DNA from: VAZQ01 sp963841705
GTDB taxonomy: Bacteria; Pseudomonadota; Alphaproteobacteria; Rhizobiales; Xanthobacteraceae
Assembly: GCA_963841705.1 (NCBI GenBank)
Contig: CAWJDY010000063.1
Location: 62,001-126,000 of the forward strand
Reading direction: 5' to 3'
DNA: 64,000 bases
Part shown: positions 50,453 to 60,127 of the stretch, one piece after another
Layout of the letters: the number at the start of each line of letters is the position of its first letter
Numbering within the stretch: the stretch's first letter is position 1
Position numbers and translations under genes: made by a program
The notes under the pieces: model-generated
Told to the model about the DNA's origin: nothing
Seen by the model: only the letters and a program-made list of their open reading frames with translations
Databases searched by the model: none

Positions 50453-51556
50453 GTGTTCGCGATGTCTCGTGCTTCACTCATTCCGGAACTGGAGGACGTG
50501 ATTCAGCGTGGCTCCTCTGCCCGGCGAGGCGAGGCCCTCAGGCGCATCACGGATCTTTTTAGCGATGGCGCCGGCAAGTTGAACGAGAGTCACGTTCAGC
50601 TGTTCGACGACGTGTTCTGTCGCTTGGCTGCCGAGGTCGACGCGAATGCTCGTGCAGAGCTTTCCGCTCGGGTCGCAGTTCTCGGCAACGCACCGCGAGA
50701 ATTGATCCGCTGCTTGGCAAAGGACGCCGATGCCGCCGTCGCACGCGCCGTTCTCAGGCGCTCGCAGCGGCTCGAGGAGAGCGATTTGGTCGAGGTCGCT
50801 GAGACCAAGAGCCAAGCGCATCTGCTCGCGCTTTCTAAGCGCAAATTCCTCCCGCAACCGGTAATGGACATCCTGGTTCGACGCGGCGAACAGGCAGTTT
50901 TGCGCAGCCTCGCTGAGAACTTGGATGCGCGGTTATCAGATGCGCACTTTGCGGCGCTGGTGGAAAGGGGAGACTACGACAGCGTACTCGCGGAGAAGGT
51001 CGGACTGCGTCCCGACGTCCCGCCGAAGCTGTTCCGCGATCTCCTGCTGCGCGGCACGCAGGCGCTGCAGCAGCGATTGCTGGCATTGGCAAAGCCGGAG
51101 ATTCGATCCGAGATCGCCCGTGTGTTGGCGGAAGCCTCCGCGGGGGCGGCGGCCGAGACCGTCCAACGGGATTATGCGAACGCACATCGAAAGATTCTGG
51201 AACTGAGCGAACAGGGCAGGCTTGATGAAACTACGCTCGTTGAACTTGCCAAGTCCGGCCACTCCGAAGATATGATTGCGGCGCTTTCCTTCTCATGCGC
51301 GGTGCCGATCGATGTCGTAGAACGGCTCATGGCCGCGGAGCGGCCCGATCCCGTCCTCATCCTCTGCAAGTCGGCAGGTTGGGGCTGGCCGACGGTCAAG
51401 GCTATCCTGGAAACGATGCCTCAATGTTGCGGATTGTCCAGCCGCGATCTCGATACGGCCTATGAGAATTTCGAGCGCCTTTCGCCAACAACTGCGCAAC
51501 GCGTGATGCGGTTCTGGCAGGTGCAGCACTGGCAGCAGACTTCATGCTCAGAATGA
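50453..51556 (+). CDS. DUF2336-domain protein
   Basis: 367-residue soluble protein built of short helical repeats (LRRITDLFSDGAGKLNESH, ARAELSARVAVLGNAPRELI, AVLRRSQRLEESDLVEVAET), the layout of DUF2336 proteins, which are common in alphaproteobacteria and of unknown function. HEAT-like helical pairing is likely. GTG 50453 or ATG 50462 could be the start. Its 3' end overlaps that of trmB on the other strand by 9 bp. Confidence 0.8.
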   Translation: MFAMSRASLIPELEDVIQRGSSARRGEALRRITDLFSDGAGKLNESHVQLFDDVFCRLAAEVDANARAELSARVAVLGNAPRELIRCLAKDADAAVARAVLRRSQRLEESDLVEVAETKSQAHLLALSKRKFLPQPVMDILVRRGEQAVLRSLAENLDARLSDAHFAALVERGDYDSVLAEKVGLRPDVPPKLFRDLLLRGTQALQQRLLALAKPEIRSEIARVLAEASAGAAAETVQRDYANAHRKILELSEQGRLDETTLVELAKSGHSEDMIAALSFSCAVPIDVVERLMAAERPDPVLILCKSAGWGWPTVKAILETMPQCCGLSSRDLDTAYENFERLSPTTAQRVMRFWQVQHWQQTSCSE

Positions 51557-52249
51557 GGTCCTCCGAAAGGTCAGATAGCAGGGCGCACGACCTTCCCGTC
51601 GCGCTTTGTTTTCATAGCGCGTGCCGGCAAAGCCAGGCCATGGCCGCTGCCAGTCGTCCGCGCAGACCGCGGTCCATTCAAAATCCTTGGACCGAAGCAT
51701 GTGCCTGAGAGTCCAATCGGCGTAATCCGAAATGTCGGTTGCGAAGCGCAACTCGCCACCCGGACGCAAGGCGGATGCGATCGCGACAATCTTATCGTCT
51801 TGCACAAAACGGCGCTTCCAATGGCGGCGCTTAGGCCACGGGTCGGGATAGAGAAGATCGACCCGGCCGAGGCACGCGCGAGGAAGCCAGTCCAGCAGCT
51901 CCATAGCATCGCCCTGATGTAGACGGATGTTGGAGAGCGATTGCGCAGCGATTGCAGCCAGGGCCTTCGCCATTCCGTTGACAAAGGGTTCGACGCCGAG
52001 AATGCCGATCTGCGGATGCGCCAGCGACTGACCGATCATGTGTTCGCCCCCGCCGAAGCCCATCTCCAGCCACACATCCTCAACCGGACAAGGAAACAAG
52101 GAAGCTAAATCAGTTGGCCGGGTCGAGAGGTCGAGCGCCAGCCGCGGCAGCAGTGTCTCCATCAAAGCCGCATGCCGCGCCGTCAGTTTGTGCCCTTTAC
52201 GCCGGCCGAAGACAGCGCGGCGGCTCTTCGAGTTGGCGTCCCTCGGCAT
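51548..52249 (-). CDS. trmB: tRNA (guanine-N7-)-methyltransferase TrmB
   Basis: Makes m7G46 in tRNAs using SAM. 233 residues from the ATG at 52249 (MPRDANSKSRRAVFGRRKGH, the alphaproteobacterial N-terminus). SAM motif LEMGFGGGEHMIG, catalytic and tRNA region LLYPDPWPKRRHWKRRFVQ, and the C-terminal AGTRYENKARREGR. The frame is open to 52324, overlapping the DUF445 gene. In Rhizobiales trmB usually lies between metK and rimP; here DUF2336, DUF445 and an MFS gene are interleaved. Confidence 0.95.
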   Translation of the reverse strand: MPRDANSKSRRAVFGRRKGHKLTARHAALMETLLPRLALDLSTRPTDLASLFPCPVEDVWLEMGFGGGEHMIGQSLAHPQIGILGVEPFVNGMAKALAAIAAQSLSNIRLHQGDAMELLDWLPRACLGRVDLLYPDPWPKRRHWKRRFVQDDKIVAIASALRPGGELRFATDISDYADWTLRHMLRSKDFEWTAVCADDWQRPWPGFAGTRYENKARREGRAPCYLTFRRTSF

Positions 52250-52278
52250 GGCCGGGGGGACCAGGCCACGATTGCCGG

Positions 52279-53580
52279 CTAGTCGAGCAATCGTGAGACT
52301 ACGAAAATCAGGCATCCGACACATGCGCCGACGAGCGTGCCATTCATCCGGATATATTGAAGATCGCTACCGACCACGAGCTCGAGACGATCAGTCAGCA
52401 TTTTTGCGTCCCAGCGGCGCACGACGTCGGCAATGAACGAGCCGATCTCGCCACGCCATGACATCAGGGAAAGGGCCAAGTGCTCGGCGGCGCTGTCGAT
52501 ATGCCGCTGCATGACGTCATCGGTTGCAAGCGCGTGAGCGACGATCGAGATCGGTTTGGCAAGGGCAAGCTGAAGGCGCGATGATGGCTGCGCCAGGTCA
52601 TCGAGTGTCTTCTGGGCGAGCTCATCCGCGACCGATCTCAGCCACGCCTGTGCTTCGGCATGGGCGAGCAGCCGCTGCACTCCGCCGTTGATCCGCTCGC
52701 GCTTCTCCGAGGACTCGAGCAATTCATTGACGAGGCCGTCGATCACCTCGCGGAATCTCGTGGATGCTTCGCTGCTGGGTTTTCGCAGCCCGTCGAGGAG
52801 CTCGAGCATGCCGTTCACAAGCGCTGCAGCTACCTGACGATCGATCGCTTTCGGAATCCACCAGCGGCTATGCTGGCTGACGAGCTCGTCGATCCTGTTG
52901 CGATTCTTCTTGAGCCATCGACTGGCGACCTCTATGGCGTGCTCGAAGAGAATGTCGGTCTCTCCGCTTGCCGTCAGGACGCGGATGCCGCGCGCGATCA
53001 AAGGTGCAAAATCCGTCTGGCGCAGCTGTGCCCCCAGCGTTCGCTGCAGAAAATCGTGCAGGTCACGGTTGCGCAGCGAATGAATCAGGTAGGGAAGCAC
53101 CGCTCCGATGCTGCGTGCGATCAGCGGAGCCGTCGCAGGTGCCGCAAGCCAAGCTGCAACCCGCCGTCCGACCTCCATTTGCCGCAGCCTGATCATAAGG
53201 GCTTCCGGGGTCAGGAAGTTGCGTTCGACAAACCGTCCAAGAGTCCGGCCGATGCGATCCTTGTTGCTGGGAACGATCGCAGTGTGTGGAATAGGCAATC
53301 CCAGCGGATGACGAAAAAGGGCCGTCACAGCGAACCAATCGGCTAGGCCACCAACCATCCCCGCCTCGGCCCCGGACTGGATAAGCAAGGTGGTGAAGCC
53401 GGGCTCAGGAACCATTCGCGTGGCCACAAATATGACACCCATGGCTACGAGCAGGGCGGTAGCAACAAAACGATTCCGCCGCAGGCGCAGGCGAGCGGCT
53501 TCATCCGACCCCTCGCTGAGCAGCGGGAGCGGAGCGCTTGCCAATTCTTTTGCGCGCGAAGAAGGGGCCTCAAAGTTCAT
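52279..53580 (-). CDS. DUF445 membrane protein
   Basis: 433 residues. An N-terminal membrane segment (about 39-56, FVATALLVAMGVIFVATRM) is followed by the DUF445 signature GGLADWFAVTALFRHPLGLP and IPHTAIVPSNKDRIGRTLGR. A long helical middle follows, and a C-terminal membrane segment (TLVGACVGCLIFVVSRLL). Function of the family is unknown. 29 bp upstream of trmB, so probably co-transcribed with it. Confidence 0.9.
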   Translation of the reverse strand: MNFEAPSSRAKELASAPLPLLSEGSDEAARLRLRRNRFVATALLVAMGVIFVATRMVPEPGFTTLLIQSGAEAGMVGGLADWFAVTALFRHPLGLPIPHTAIVPSNKDRIGRTLGRFVERNFLTPEALMIRLRQMEVGRRVAAWLAAPATAPLIARSIGAVLPYLIHSLRNRDLHDFLQRTLGAQLRQTDFAPLIARGIRVLTASGETDILFEHAIEVASRWLKKNRNRIDELVSQHSRWWIPKAIDRQVAAALVNGMLELLDGLRKPSSEASTRFREVIDGLVNELLESSEKRERINGGVQRLLAHAEAQAWLRSVADELAQKTLDDLAQPSSRLQLALAKPISIVAHALATDDVMQRHIDSAAEHLALSLMSWRGEIGSFIADVVRRWDAKMLTDRLELVVGSDLQYIRMNGTLVGACVGCLIFVVSRLLD

Positions 53581-53931
53581 GCACGCTCACACGCATCGAC
53601 GTCCCCCGCCACGCTGTTTCACGCGCACACGGCTCGCGGCCAGCGGCCGCCCGCGCCAAGGTAAGCATGCGAATGGCGGCACGCCTCGGTTAGAAATCGC
53701 CATCTGCCGGGTGTTTTGCAAGCGCCCGCTGGGCTGCGGCATCTCGATCCCCCTCTCTGCGCCGCCCTGCTCAAGGTAAAAGCGGCCTTCTGCTGCACCC
53801 GCTGCTGCACCGGCACCTGTCGCGCGCCCGCATGCCAGCTATCCGCCGGCTCGCGAGTCTTGTTTTCACTTGCAGTCTTTTATAGGTGAGGGCTCCTGCG
53901 ATTGGCTTGGGATAAGGTTTAGTGGTCGTAC
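53581..53931. other. 351-bp gap without a recognisable gene
   Basis: Lies between the DUF445 gene and the divergent MFS gene. No tRNA, small ORF with a credible start, or strong inverted repeat was seen. A/T-richer sequence near 53860-53890 (TTGTTTTCAC, TTTTATAGG) may contain the MFS promoter, but boxes and spacing are not convincing. Confidence 0.5.
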
Positions 53932-55143
53932 ATGACGGTACTGCAAAGCCCCAGCGTCCGCGTCAACGCGCTTATCGGAACCGGGCATTTCCTGTCGCAC
54001 TTTTACCAGCTGTGCCTGCCGCCGATGTTCCTGGCCTGGCAGTCCAGCTTCGGTGTCTCCTTTACTGAGCTCGGTCTCTCGATTGCTCTGATGTCCTGCG
54101 CTGCGGCAGTGTTGCAGACACCCGTTGGCTTTCTGGTGGACCGCTACGGCGCCCGCCGCTTCCTTGTGTGCGGCTCTCTCCTGATGGCATTGTCAATCTC
54201 GGCCTTGGCTTTTGCTACGGCGTATTGGCAGGTTTTGCTTCTTTGCCTGCTGTCCGGCATCGGCAATTCGGTGATCCATCCGACCGATTACGCAATTCTC
54301 AGTGCGTCGGTGGAGCGCAGCCAGATGGGCCGTTCGTTTGCGCTCCATACGTTCAGCGGCAATCTGGGCTCAGTGTTCGCGCCGCCGGTGACGGCAGCGC
54401 TGAGCTTCCTGCTGAGCTGGCGCAGCACTCTGCTCGTGCTCGGATTGCTCGGCATCCCGCTGGTGCTCGTCATTCTTTGGCAGAGTGCAATCCTGCGCGA
54501 GCAAGCTCACCGGCGCAACGCTCATCGCGGCTCCGCATTGCGTGGCGGCACTCTGCTCATGACGAGACCGATGCTGCTTTTCTTCGGATTTTTCCTGCTT
54601 TCGGCTATTGCAACCGGGGGGATCCAGTCCTGGTTGATTCCCGTACTGCACGACGTACAAGGCCTCGGAATCGAAGCTGCATCGCTTGCGCTCACGGGTT
54701 TCATGGCTGGGGCGGCCAGCGGCGTTCTGGTAGGAGGATGGGTAGCGGACCGGAGCGATCGCCACCTGGCATTTACCGCGATTTTGACTATCGCGGCGGC
54801 TGCGCTCCTGCTGCTGATCTCGTTCAAGACCATGGGCGAGGTCACCACGCTCGGCGTGCTGTTCGCGGCCGGTCTGCTCATAGGAGCAAGCCGCACGCCA
54901 CGCGACGTAATGCTCAAGGACGCATCGCCGCCGGGTCAGATCGGGAAGGTGTTCGGATTCGTCAGCGCCGGCCTGCCGCTGGGGGGCGCGCTGGCGCCCG
55001 TTCCGTTCGGCTATCTGTTCGACCAAGGTCGGCCCGATCTGGTCCTGGTGCTGGTCGCTTTCGTCTTGCTCGCCAGCTTGCTGTGCGTGGGAACGGCGCG
55101 CGCGACATCCGAGCGCAACGCGCTTGTGGCCCCGGCTGAGTGA
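53932..55143 (+). CDS. MFS transporter
   Basis: 403-residue major facilitator with about 12 membrane segments. The loop 2-3 signature is GFLVDRYGARRFL, and the matching second-half loop is GGWVADRSDRHLAF. HPTDYAILSASVERSQMGR lies in the centre of the N-half and resembles fosmidomycin-resistance/CynX-like carriers (GHxxxHFYQL.PP at the N-terminus). Substrate unknown. It converges on metK with a 27-bp gap. Confidence 0.9.
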   Translation: MTVLQSPSVRVNALIGTGHFLSHFYQLCLPPMFLAWQSSFGVSFTELGLSIALMSCAAAVLQTPVGFLVDRYGARRFLVCGSLLMALSISALAFATAYWQVLLLCLLSGIGNSVIHPTDYAILSASVERSQMGRSFALHTFSGNLGSVFAPPVTAALSFLLSWRSTLLVLGLLGIPLVLVILWQSAILREQAHRRNAHRGSALRGGTLLMTRPMLLFFGFFLLSAIATGGIQSWLIPVLHDVQGLGIEAASLALTGFMAGAASGVLVGGWVADRSDRHLAFTAILTIAAAALLLLISFKTMGEVTTLGVLFAAGLLIGASRTPRDVMLKDASPPGQIGKVFGFVSAGLPLGGALAPVPFGYLFDQGRPDLVLVLVAFVLLASLLCVGTARATSERNALVAPAE

Positions 55144-55170
55144 TGGGCCAGTTGGGATCGCGCTGACCGT

Positions 55171-56445
55171 TCAGCTCAGGGCTCGTTTGAGCGGGTCGGC
55201 CAGATCGGTCCTTTCCCAGGAAAATCCGCCATCCTTCTCCGATACCCGGCCGAAGTGCCCGTAAGCCGCGGTCCGCCGATAGATTGGCCGGGAGAGCTTG
55301 AGCGTACGCCGGATGCTTGTGGGCCGAAGGGAAAATATCTCCGGCAACAGGTTCTCGATTTTCCTCTCATCGACCGTACCTGTGCCGTGGAGATCGACCA
55401 GCAGAGACATGGGATCGGCGACGCCAATCGCATAGGCGATCTGAATTGTGCAGCGCTCTGCCAGACCGGCCGCCACGACGTTCTTCGCCAGGTACCGCGC
55501 CGCGTAGGCGGCCGACCGATCAACCTTGGTCGGGTCCTTGCCGGAAAAAGCCCCGCCGCCATGGGGCGCATAGCCTCCGTAGGTATCTACGATGATCTTG
55601 CGCCCGGTCAGACCGCAATCCCCATCCGGGCCACCAACGACGAAGTTGCCTGTAGGATTGACCAGGAAGTCGCCTGCTCGTTTCGGCATCCAACCCTCCG
55701 GAAGCGCAGAGGCAACGGTGTCCGCGACCATCTCCTTGACCATGCTGGGGGTGTATTTTTTTCCGTTGCGGGTCTCGGGGTTATGCTGGCTTGACACGAC
55801 GACTTTGGTGCAGCCGACCGGCTTGCCGTTCACGTATTGCACGGTGACTTGACTTTTTGAATCGGGCTGCAGATCAAATAGCTGCTGGGAGCGGCGCCGC
55901 TCCGACATGAGTTTCAAGATCTTGTGGGCGAAGTATATCGGGGCGGGCATAAACGAGCCCTTCTCGTAGACCTCGCTTTCGGTGCAGGCAAAACCGAACA
56001 TCATGCCCTGATCGCCCGCGCCCTCCTGCTCTTCCCCTTTCTTTTTCCTGGCATCGACGCCCATGGCGATATCGGGCGACTGCCCATGCAGCAGCACCTC
56101 GATCTCGGCGCCGTTATAGGAAAAGCCCTCCTGGTCGTAGCCGATATCGCGCACGACGTCGCGGGCGATCTGGGCGATCATTTCGCGGTTGACGACGGCG
56201 TGATTGCGATATTTCTTGAAAATGGGTGCTTGGCCGCGCGCCTCGCCAGCAATGACGATCTTGTTGGTCGTGCACAAGGTCTCGCAGCCCAGCCGGGTAT
56301 TCACCTTGCTGTCATCGGCGATGCCGAGCTTAAGATCGTTCTGGATGAACGCATCGAGGATGGCATCCGAAATTTGATCGCAGACCTTGTCGGGATGTCC
56401 CTCGGAAACGGACTCGCTGGTGAAAAGATAATTGGCGCGCGACAC
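55171..56445 (-). CDS. metK: S-adenosylmethionine synthetase MetK
   Basis: Makes SAM from Met and ATP. 424 residues from a GTG at 56445 (SRANYLFTSESVSEGHPDKV), with GGGGAG 7 nt upstream; no ATG is nearby. Motifs: GHPDKVCDQISDAILDAF, the flexible-loop region GAGDQGMMFGFA preceded by a lysine-rich insert (DARKKKGEEQEG) typical of Rhizobiales, and GGGAFSGKDPTKVDRSAAY. No SAM riboswitch was recognised in the 155-bp gap to the XRE gene. Confidence 0.97.
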   Translation of the reverse strand: MSRANYLFTSESVSEGHPDKVCDQISDAILDAFIQNDLKLGIADDSKVNTRLGCETLCTTNKIVIAGEARGQAPIFKKYRNHAVVNREMIAQIARDVVRDIGYDQEGFSYNGAEIEVLLHGQSPDIAMGVDARKKKGEEQEGAGDQGMMFGFACTESEVYEKGSFMPAPIYFAHKILKLMSERRRSQQLFDLQPDSKSQVTVQYVNGKPVGCTKVVVSSQHNPETRNGKKYTPSMVKEMVADTVASALPEGWMPKRAGDFLVNPTGNFVVGGPDGDCGLTGRKIIVDTYGGYAPHGGGAFSGKDPTKVDRSAAYAARYLAKNVVAAGLAERCTIQIAYAIGVADPMSLLVDLHGTGTVDERKIENLLPEIFSLRPTSIRRTLKLSRPIYRRTAAYGHFGRVSEKDGGFSWERTDLADPLKRALS

Positions 56446-56600
56446 TGAAAAGCTCCCCTGGCAGGCACGGCAACCGCGCCTATGGCACAACCTTTGTTGC
56501 AGCGCCGGAGAATGGGGTCAAGATATGCGCGAGCATCCCGACCGCACGCGTGGCGCGCAGGCTCTCCAACAGGTGGAAAACGGTTATGCGGCTTACGCTT

Positions 56601-57011
56601 TCAGCGCTCGCCCTTTCCGGCGATTTCCTCGACGAGGTCAACGATCCGGCGCCTGAGCTTGGGTTCCTTGATGCGCGTGAACGCCCGGGTGAGCGACAGT
56701 CCTTCCGACGTGGCGAGAAAATCCGACACGTAGCTGGGGGAGACAGCGTCCTTGGCTACGCCGCCGGCAACATGCACGTTCGGAGCACCCTCAAAGAAAA
56801 ATTCCACCGGCACCTGGAGAATGTTGGAGATCTGCTGGAGCCGGCTCGCGCCGATCCGGTTTGTGCCCTTCTCGTACTTTTGGACCTGCTGAAATGTAAG
56901 CCCGAGCGCATCCCCGAGTTTCTCTTGGCTCATGGAAAGCATCATGCGGCGCATGCGCACCCGGCTTCCCACGTGCTTGTCAATCGGGTTGGGGGACTTC
57001 TTGGCAGCCAT
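56601..57011 (-). CDS. XRE-family transcriptional regulator
   Basis: 136 residues from the ATG at 57011. The N-terminal helix-turn-helix reads MMLSMSQEKLGDALGLTFQQ then VQKYEKGTNRIGASRLQQI; the C-terminal part (ATSEGLSLTRAFTRIKEPKL) is conserved in the lnt-xre-metK context of Rhizobiales. Targets unknown; neighbouring metK is a natural candidate. A start at 57029 (MRRAFAMAAKK) is possible. The 276-bp gap upstream to lnt shows no gene. Confidence 0.9.
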   Translation of the reverse strand: MAAKKSPNPIDKHVGSRVRMRRMMLSMSQEKLGDALGLTFQQVQKYEKGTNRIGASRLQQISNILQVPVEFFFEGAPNVHVAGGVAKDAVSPSYVSDFLATSEGLSLTRAFTRIKEPKLRRRIVDLVEEIAGKGER

Positions 57012-57287
57012 AGCAAATGCTCTCCTCATTGTGCCGTAATACCAGCATCGCAACCGGTTAAGATTGAACCCTCAGCGACTCTCCAATCATCTGTCGATAG
57101 AAATGGGTACTCGCAGTGGTAAGTGTTCATGCTGGCGGGCGAGAACGCAATCATTTTTCTCGGGCAAATAGTAGCACCCCGTGCCGATGGCGAAAATACG
57201 ATCGTGCGGCTTGGTAAGGATTAAGGAGGTCTTTACCGACTGTTCAGGATGTACCTGCGCAAAACGCTGATCTGTCCTGCGATGCCA

Positions 57288-58973
57288 TCATCGGCGCGTT
57301 TTGCGAGAGAGCATGACAACCACAAACGCAAATGCGAGCGCCGCCCCAACTGTCCGGTCGCCGGTACGCGCATATGGAGTGGCTGCAATGCTATGCGGCA
57401 GCGGGGAATCAAGCACCCCCTGCCCGCCGAGCGGTAGCGACGTAGTGACGCGTCCGAACGGGTCGACAACTGCAGAAATCCCGGTATTCGCCGCCCGCAC
57501 CAATGGCAGCCCTTCCTCTATGGCTCGTATCCTGGCTTGCTGGAAATGCTGCTGCGGTCCGGCACTGAGACCGAACCAGCCGTCATTGGTCACATTGAGC
57601 ATCCACCCTGGCCGCTCGCCGCTGCCCGATACGATGGGCCAACCGACATAGCGGCCCAAGTGCTCGTACGCCCAGCCCACGCGCTCGGCGTGCGGCACGG
57701 CGTCGCCTGGGAAGATGATCTCGTAGCAGACCAGCGGCAGGAAGTCCGGTGCACCAGGGACGTGCTGATTCAGCCGCCGATTACCGGCAATGAACCCACC
57801 CCGGAGCTTGGTGAGCTGCCGCAGCCCCAAACGTTCCAGCACGCCCTGAAACGGCAAATATTCGCCAAACGGGACAAGATGCACCTTGTCGTACACAGAG
57901 AGAATTGAGCCATCGTGTCCGATCACGTAAACGGAGTTGTAGGCGCGAGTGACCGAAGCATTCGGCCGGGTATCGGGTGGGCGGATACCGCCGGTGATCA
58001 AGACGGTATTGGGTTCCAGCAGAGCAGCGATCCGGGCCAGCGCACCTGCTTCCCGCGTGAGAAAGAAGGGGAATGCGGATTCTGGCCAGATCAGGTGCGT
58101 GATGTCGCGCACGCCTCTCGATTGCGGATCGGTCGAGCCACTTGACAAATCAATGTACCGGCTCAGGACCTCCTGCTTGCGAGAGTAGTTGAATTTTTCG
58201 TCCTGCTGCAGATTGGGCTGAATGATGCGCAACCGAACATCGCTGACAAAAGCGGTCTCGTTCTGGGCGAGACGAACGGCTCCAAATGTTGTCAAGGCGA
58301 TCATGGCCGCCGCCGCAAGCCCCACGGCGAGCCATGGCTGTCTGGTCTCGGCCTTTTCGTCTGCGAGCACCGCGGGCGCCGCATAGATCGCAATTGCAGC
58401 AAACGTCAGGCCCCAGATCCCCACTACGGCGGCGCCTTGGGCGAGCCAGAGCGGGGAGGCAAGCAGGTATCCGAATGTGTTCCAGGGAAAACCGCTGAAG
58501 AGATGGCCGCGCAGCCACTCGGCTGCGGTCATGGCGACGGCAAGGGCGAGGATCCGGGTTGCGCCGCGTGTCCAGATCAGTCGAGCAAAGGCAAAACCCA
58601 ATGCCGTCCACAGGGCGAGCCCGGCGGGGAGGGCAATCACCGCCACTGGAAGAAGCCAACCGAACGCCTTCGCATCGACCAGAAACGCATTGCCAACCCA
58701 GTAGAGGCCAGCAAGAAAATAACCGAACCCGAACCACCAACCTGCGCCGCCAGCAGCAAAGGCAGCGTGGATTCGATTCCCCGCCGCGCCGTCTATCAGC
58801 CAAACGATTACCGGAAAGGTGATGAACGGGATCAGCCAGCCCACCATCTCGGCAGGCCCAAAGCCCAGGATCAACAATGGCAGCGCAGAGCCCGCGCCGG
58901 CGAAGAACGCGATCGTGGCGCGGCGCCAGCCCCAAGCCAGGACAACGCGGTGCGCCACTCCGGTTAGCTTCAC
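57288..58973 (-). CDS. lnt: Apolipoprotein N-acyltransferase Lnt
   Basis: Inner-membrane enzyme adding the third acyl chain to lipoproteins, needed for Pal and other outer-membrane lipoproteins. 561 residues: six or more N-terminal membrane segments (about 20-215), then a nitrilase-like periplasmic domain. Its catalytic triad is visible: Glu in LIWPESAFPFF, Lys in YDKVHLVPFGEYLPF and Cys in LVCYEIIFPGD. A final membrane segment is AALAFAFVVVMLS. The start overlaps the corC stop by 4 bp. Confidence 0.97.
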   Translation of the reverse strand: MKLTGVAHRVVLAWGWRRATIAFFAGAGSALPLLILGFGPAEMVGWLIPFITFPVIVWLIDGAAGNRIHAAFAAGGAGWWFGFGYFLAGLYWVGNAFLVDAKAFGWLLPVAVIALPAGLALWTALGFAFARLIWTRGATRILALAVAMTAAEWLRGHLFSGFPWNTFGYLLASPLWLAQGAAVVGIWGLTFAAIAIYAAPAVLADEKAETRQPWLAVGLAAAAMIALTTFGAVRLAQNETAFVSDVRLRIIQPNLQQDEKFNYSRKQEVLSRYIDLSSGSTDPQSRGVRDITHLIWPESAFPFFLTREAGALARIAALLEPNTVLITGGIRPPDTRPNASVTRAYNSVYVIGHDGSILSVYDKVHLVPFGEYLPFQGVLERLGLRQLTKLRGGFIAGNRRLNQHVPGAPDFLPLVCYEIIFPGDAVPHAERVGWAYEHLGRYVGWPIVSGSGERPGWMLNVTNDGWFGLSAGPQQHFQQARIRAIEEGLPLVRAANTGISAVVDPFGRVTTSLPLGGQGVLDSPLPHSIAATPYARTGDRTVGAALAFAFVVVMLSRKTRR

Positions 58974-60121
58974 GGGCGACGGGCGGACTTCAGGGGCGGG
59001 GCGTTCGGCGCGGGGAGCCCTCTCGCCAGGTCGGAGCTGGACAGCGGACTGGGAGGTGTTGCTTGCGCAGGATGAGGCTCGGCCGGCTCTTGCGCTGCGG
59101 CCTGCTTGCCGTTGGCTTTATCCAGACCGCGATAGATCCGCAGCTTTTTTAGCCGGCGCGGATCGGCGTCGAGGATCTCCAACTCGAACGGACCCGGCCC
59201 TGGCACCAGCTCGCCGCGTACCGGCACTCGCCCAATCCGGGTCATGACGTAACCTGCCAGCGTATCCACCTCGTTGGCTACTTCTCCTGCATCGAACTCC
59301 GGGCCCACCATCGCGGTGACGTGTTCGAGGCTGGCCCGCGCATCGGCAAGGAAAGAACCGTCAACTTGACGGACAATGTCAGGCGCATACTCGTCGTCAT
59401 GTTCATCGGCGATCTCGCCGACGATCTGTTCGACGATGTCCTCGATCGAAACGACACCGTCGGCACCCCCGTACTCGTCCACGACGAGGGCAAGATGAAT
59501 GCGCGTTGCCTGCATCTTGGCCAACAGGTCGAGTACCTGCATCGAAGGCGGCCCGTAAAGGATTTCCCGAATGATGTTCGCCGCCGAGAGCGGCATCGAA
59601 AGATCGACCGTCTTCAGATCGAGCCCTGCGGGAAAGGGTTTCTTGCGCCTGGTGTTCGCTTTGGCACCTGCCGCAGCCCGCACCGTCATGAACGCGACCA
59701 GGTCGCGGATGTGGACCATGCCGACCGCGTCATCGAGCGTCTCTTCATATACTACCAGACGTGAGTGACCTGCGCTTTCGAACACTTTCATGAGCTCGCC
59801 CAACGAGATCTCCCGCTGCACCCCGATGATGTCAGCCCGCGGAACCATCACATCCGCAATCCGGCGTTCGCGCAGACCCAGGATGTTTCGGAGCATGATG
59901 CGCTCCGTGGGCGAAAACCCGGTCTCGCCGGTGGCGTCCTCCAGCACGTCCTTGAGATCCGCGCGGATGCTGCTGGTCTTCCATCCGAGGACGGCTCGCA
60001 GCGCGCGCGTGAACCATCCTTCCTGGGCCGCCCGGTGGAATTCGGGAGGCCTGGTCACGGGGACTGGCAGGTTGGGCACTGGGCTCGGTGCGCCTGAGCT
60101 GGATGGGTCGGGATCCGGCAT
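58970..60121 (-). CDS. corC: CorC/HlyC-family CBS-domain protein
   Basis: 383 residues. A Pro-rich N-terminus is followed by FSPTERIMLRNILGLRERRI and ADVMVPRADIIGVQREISL, two CBS domains (about 80-260; YGGADGVVSIEDIVEQIVGE ends them) and a C-terminal CorC_HlyC domain (DARASLEHVTAMVGPEF, ANEVDTLAGYVMTRIGRVP). A Pro/Ala-rich tail follows. No membrane segment, so it is the soluble CorC type, linked to magnesium/cobalt efflux. The ybeY-corC-lnt order is conserved in proteobacteria. Confidence 0.93.
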   Translation of the reverse strand: MPDPDPSSSGAPSPVPNLPVPVTRPPEFHRAAQEGWFTRALRAVLGWKTSSIRADLKDVLEDATGETGFSPTERIMLRNILGLRERRIADVMVPRADIIGVQREISLGELMKVFESAGHSRLVVYEETLDDAVGMVHIRDLVAFMTVRAAAGAKANTRRKKPFPAGLDLKTVDLSMPLSAANIIREILYGPPSMQVLDLLAKMQATRIHLALVVDEYGGADGVVSIEDIVEQIVGEIADEHDDEYAPDIVRQVDGSFLADARASLEHVTAMVGPEFDAGEVANEVDTLAGYVMTRIGRVPVRGELVPGPGPFELEILDADPRRLKKLRIYRGLDKANGKQAAAQEPAEPHPAQATPPSPLSSSDLARGLPAPNAPPLKSARRP

Positions 60122-60127
60122 GGCAGG

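Noticed and set aside
56446..56600. SAM riboswitch upstream of metK
   Set aside because: No SAM-I, SAM-II or SAM/SAH consensus elements could be recognised.
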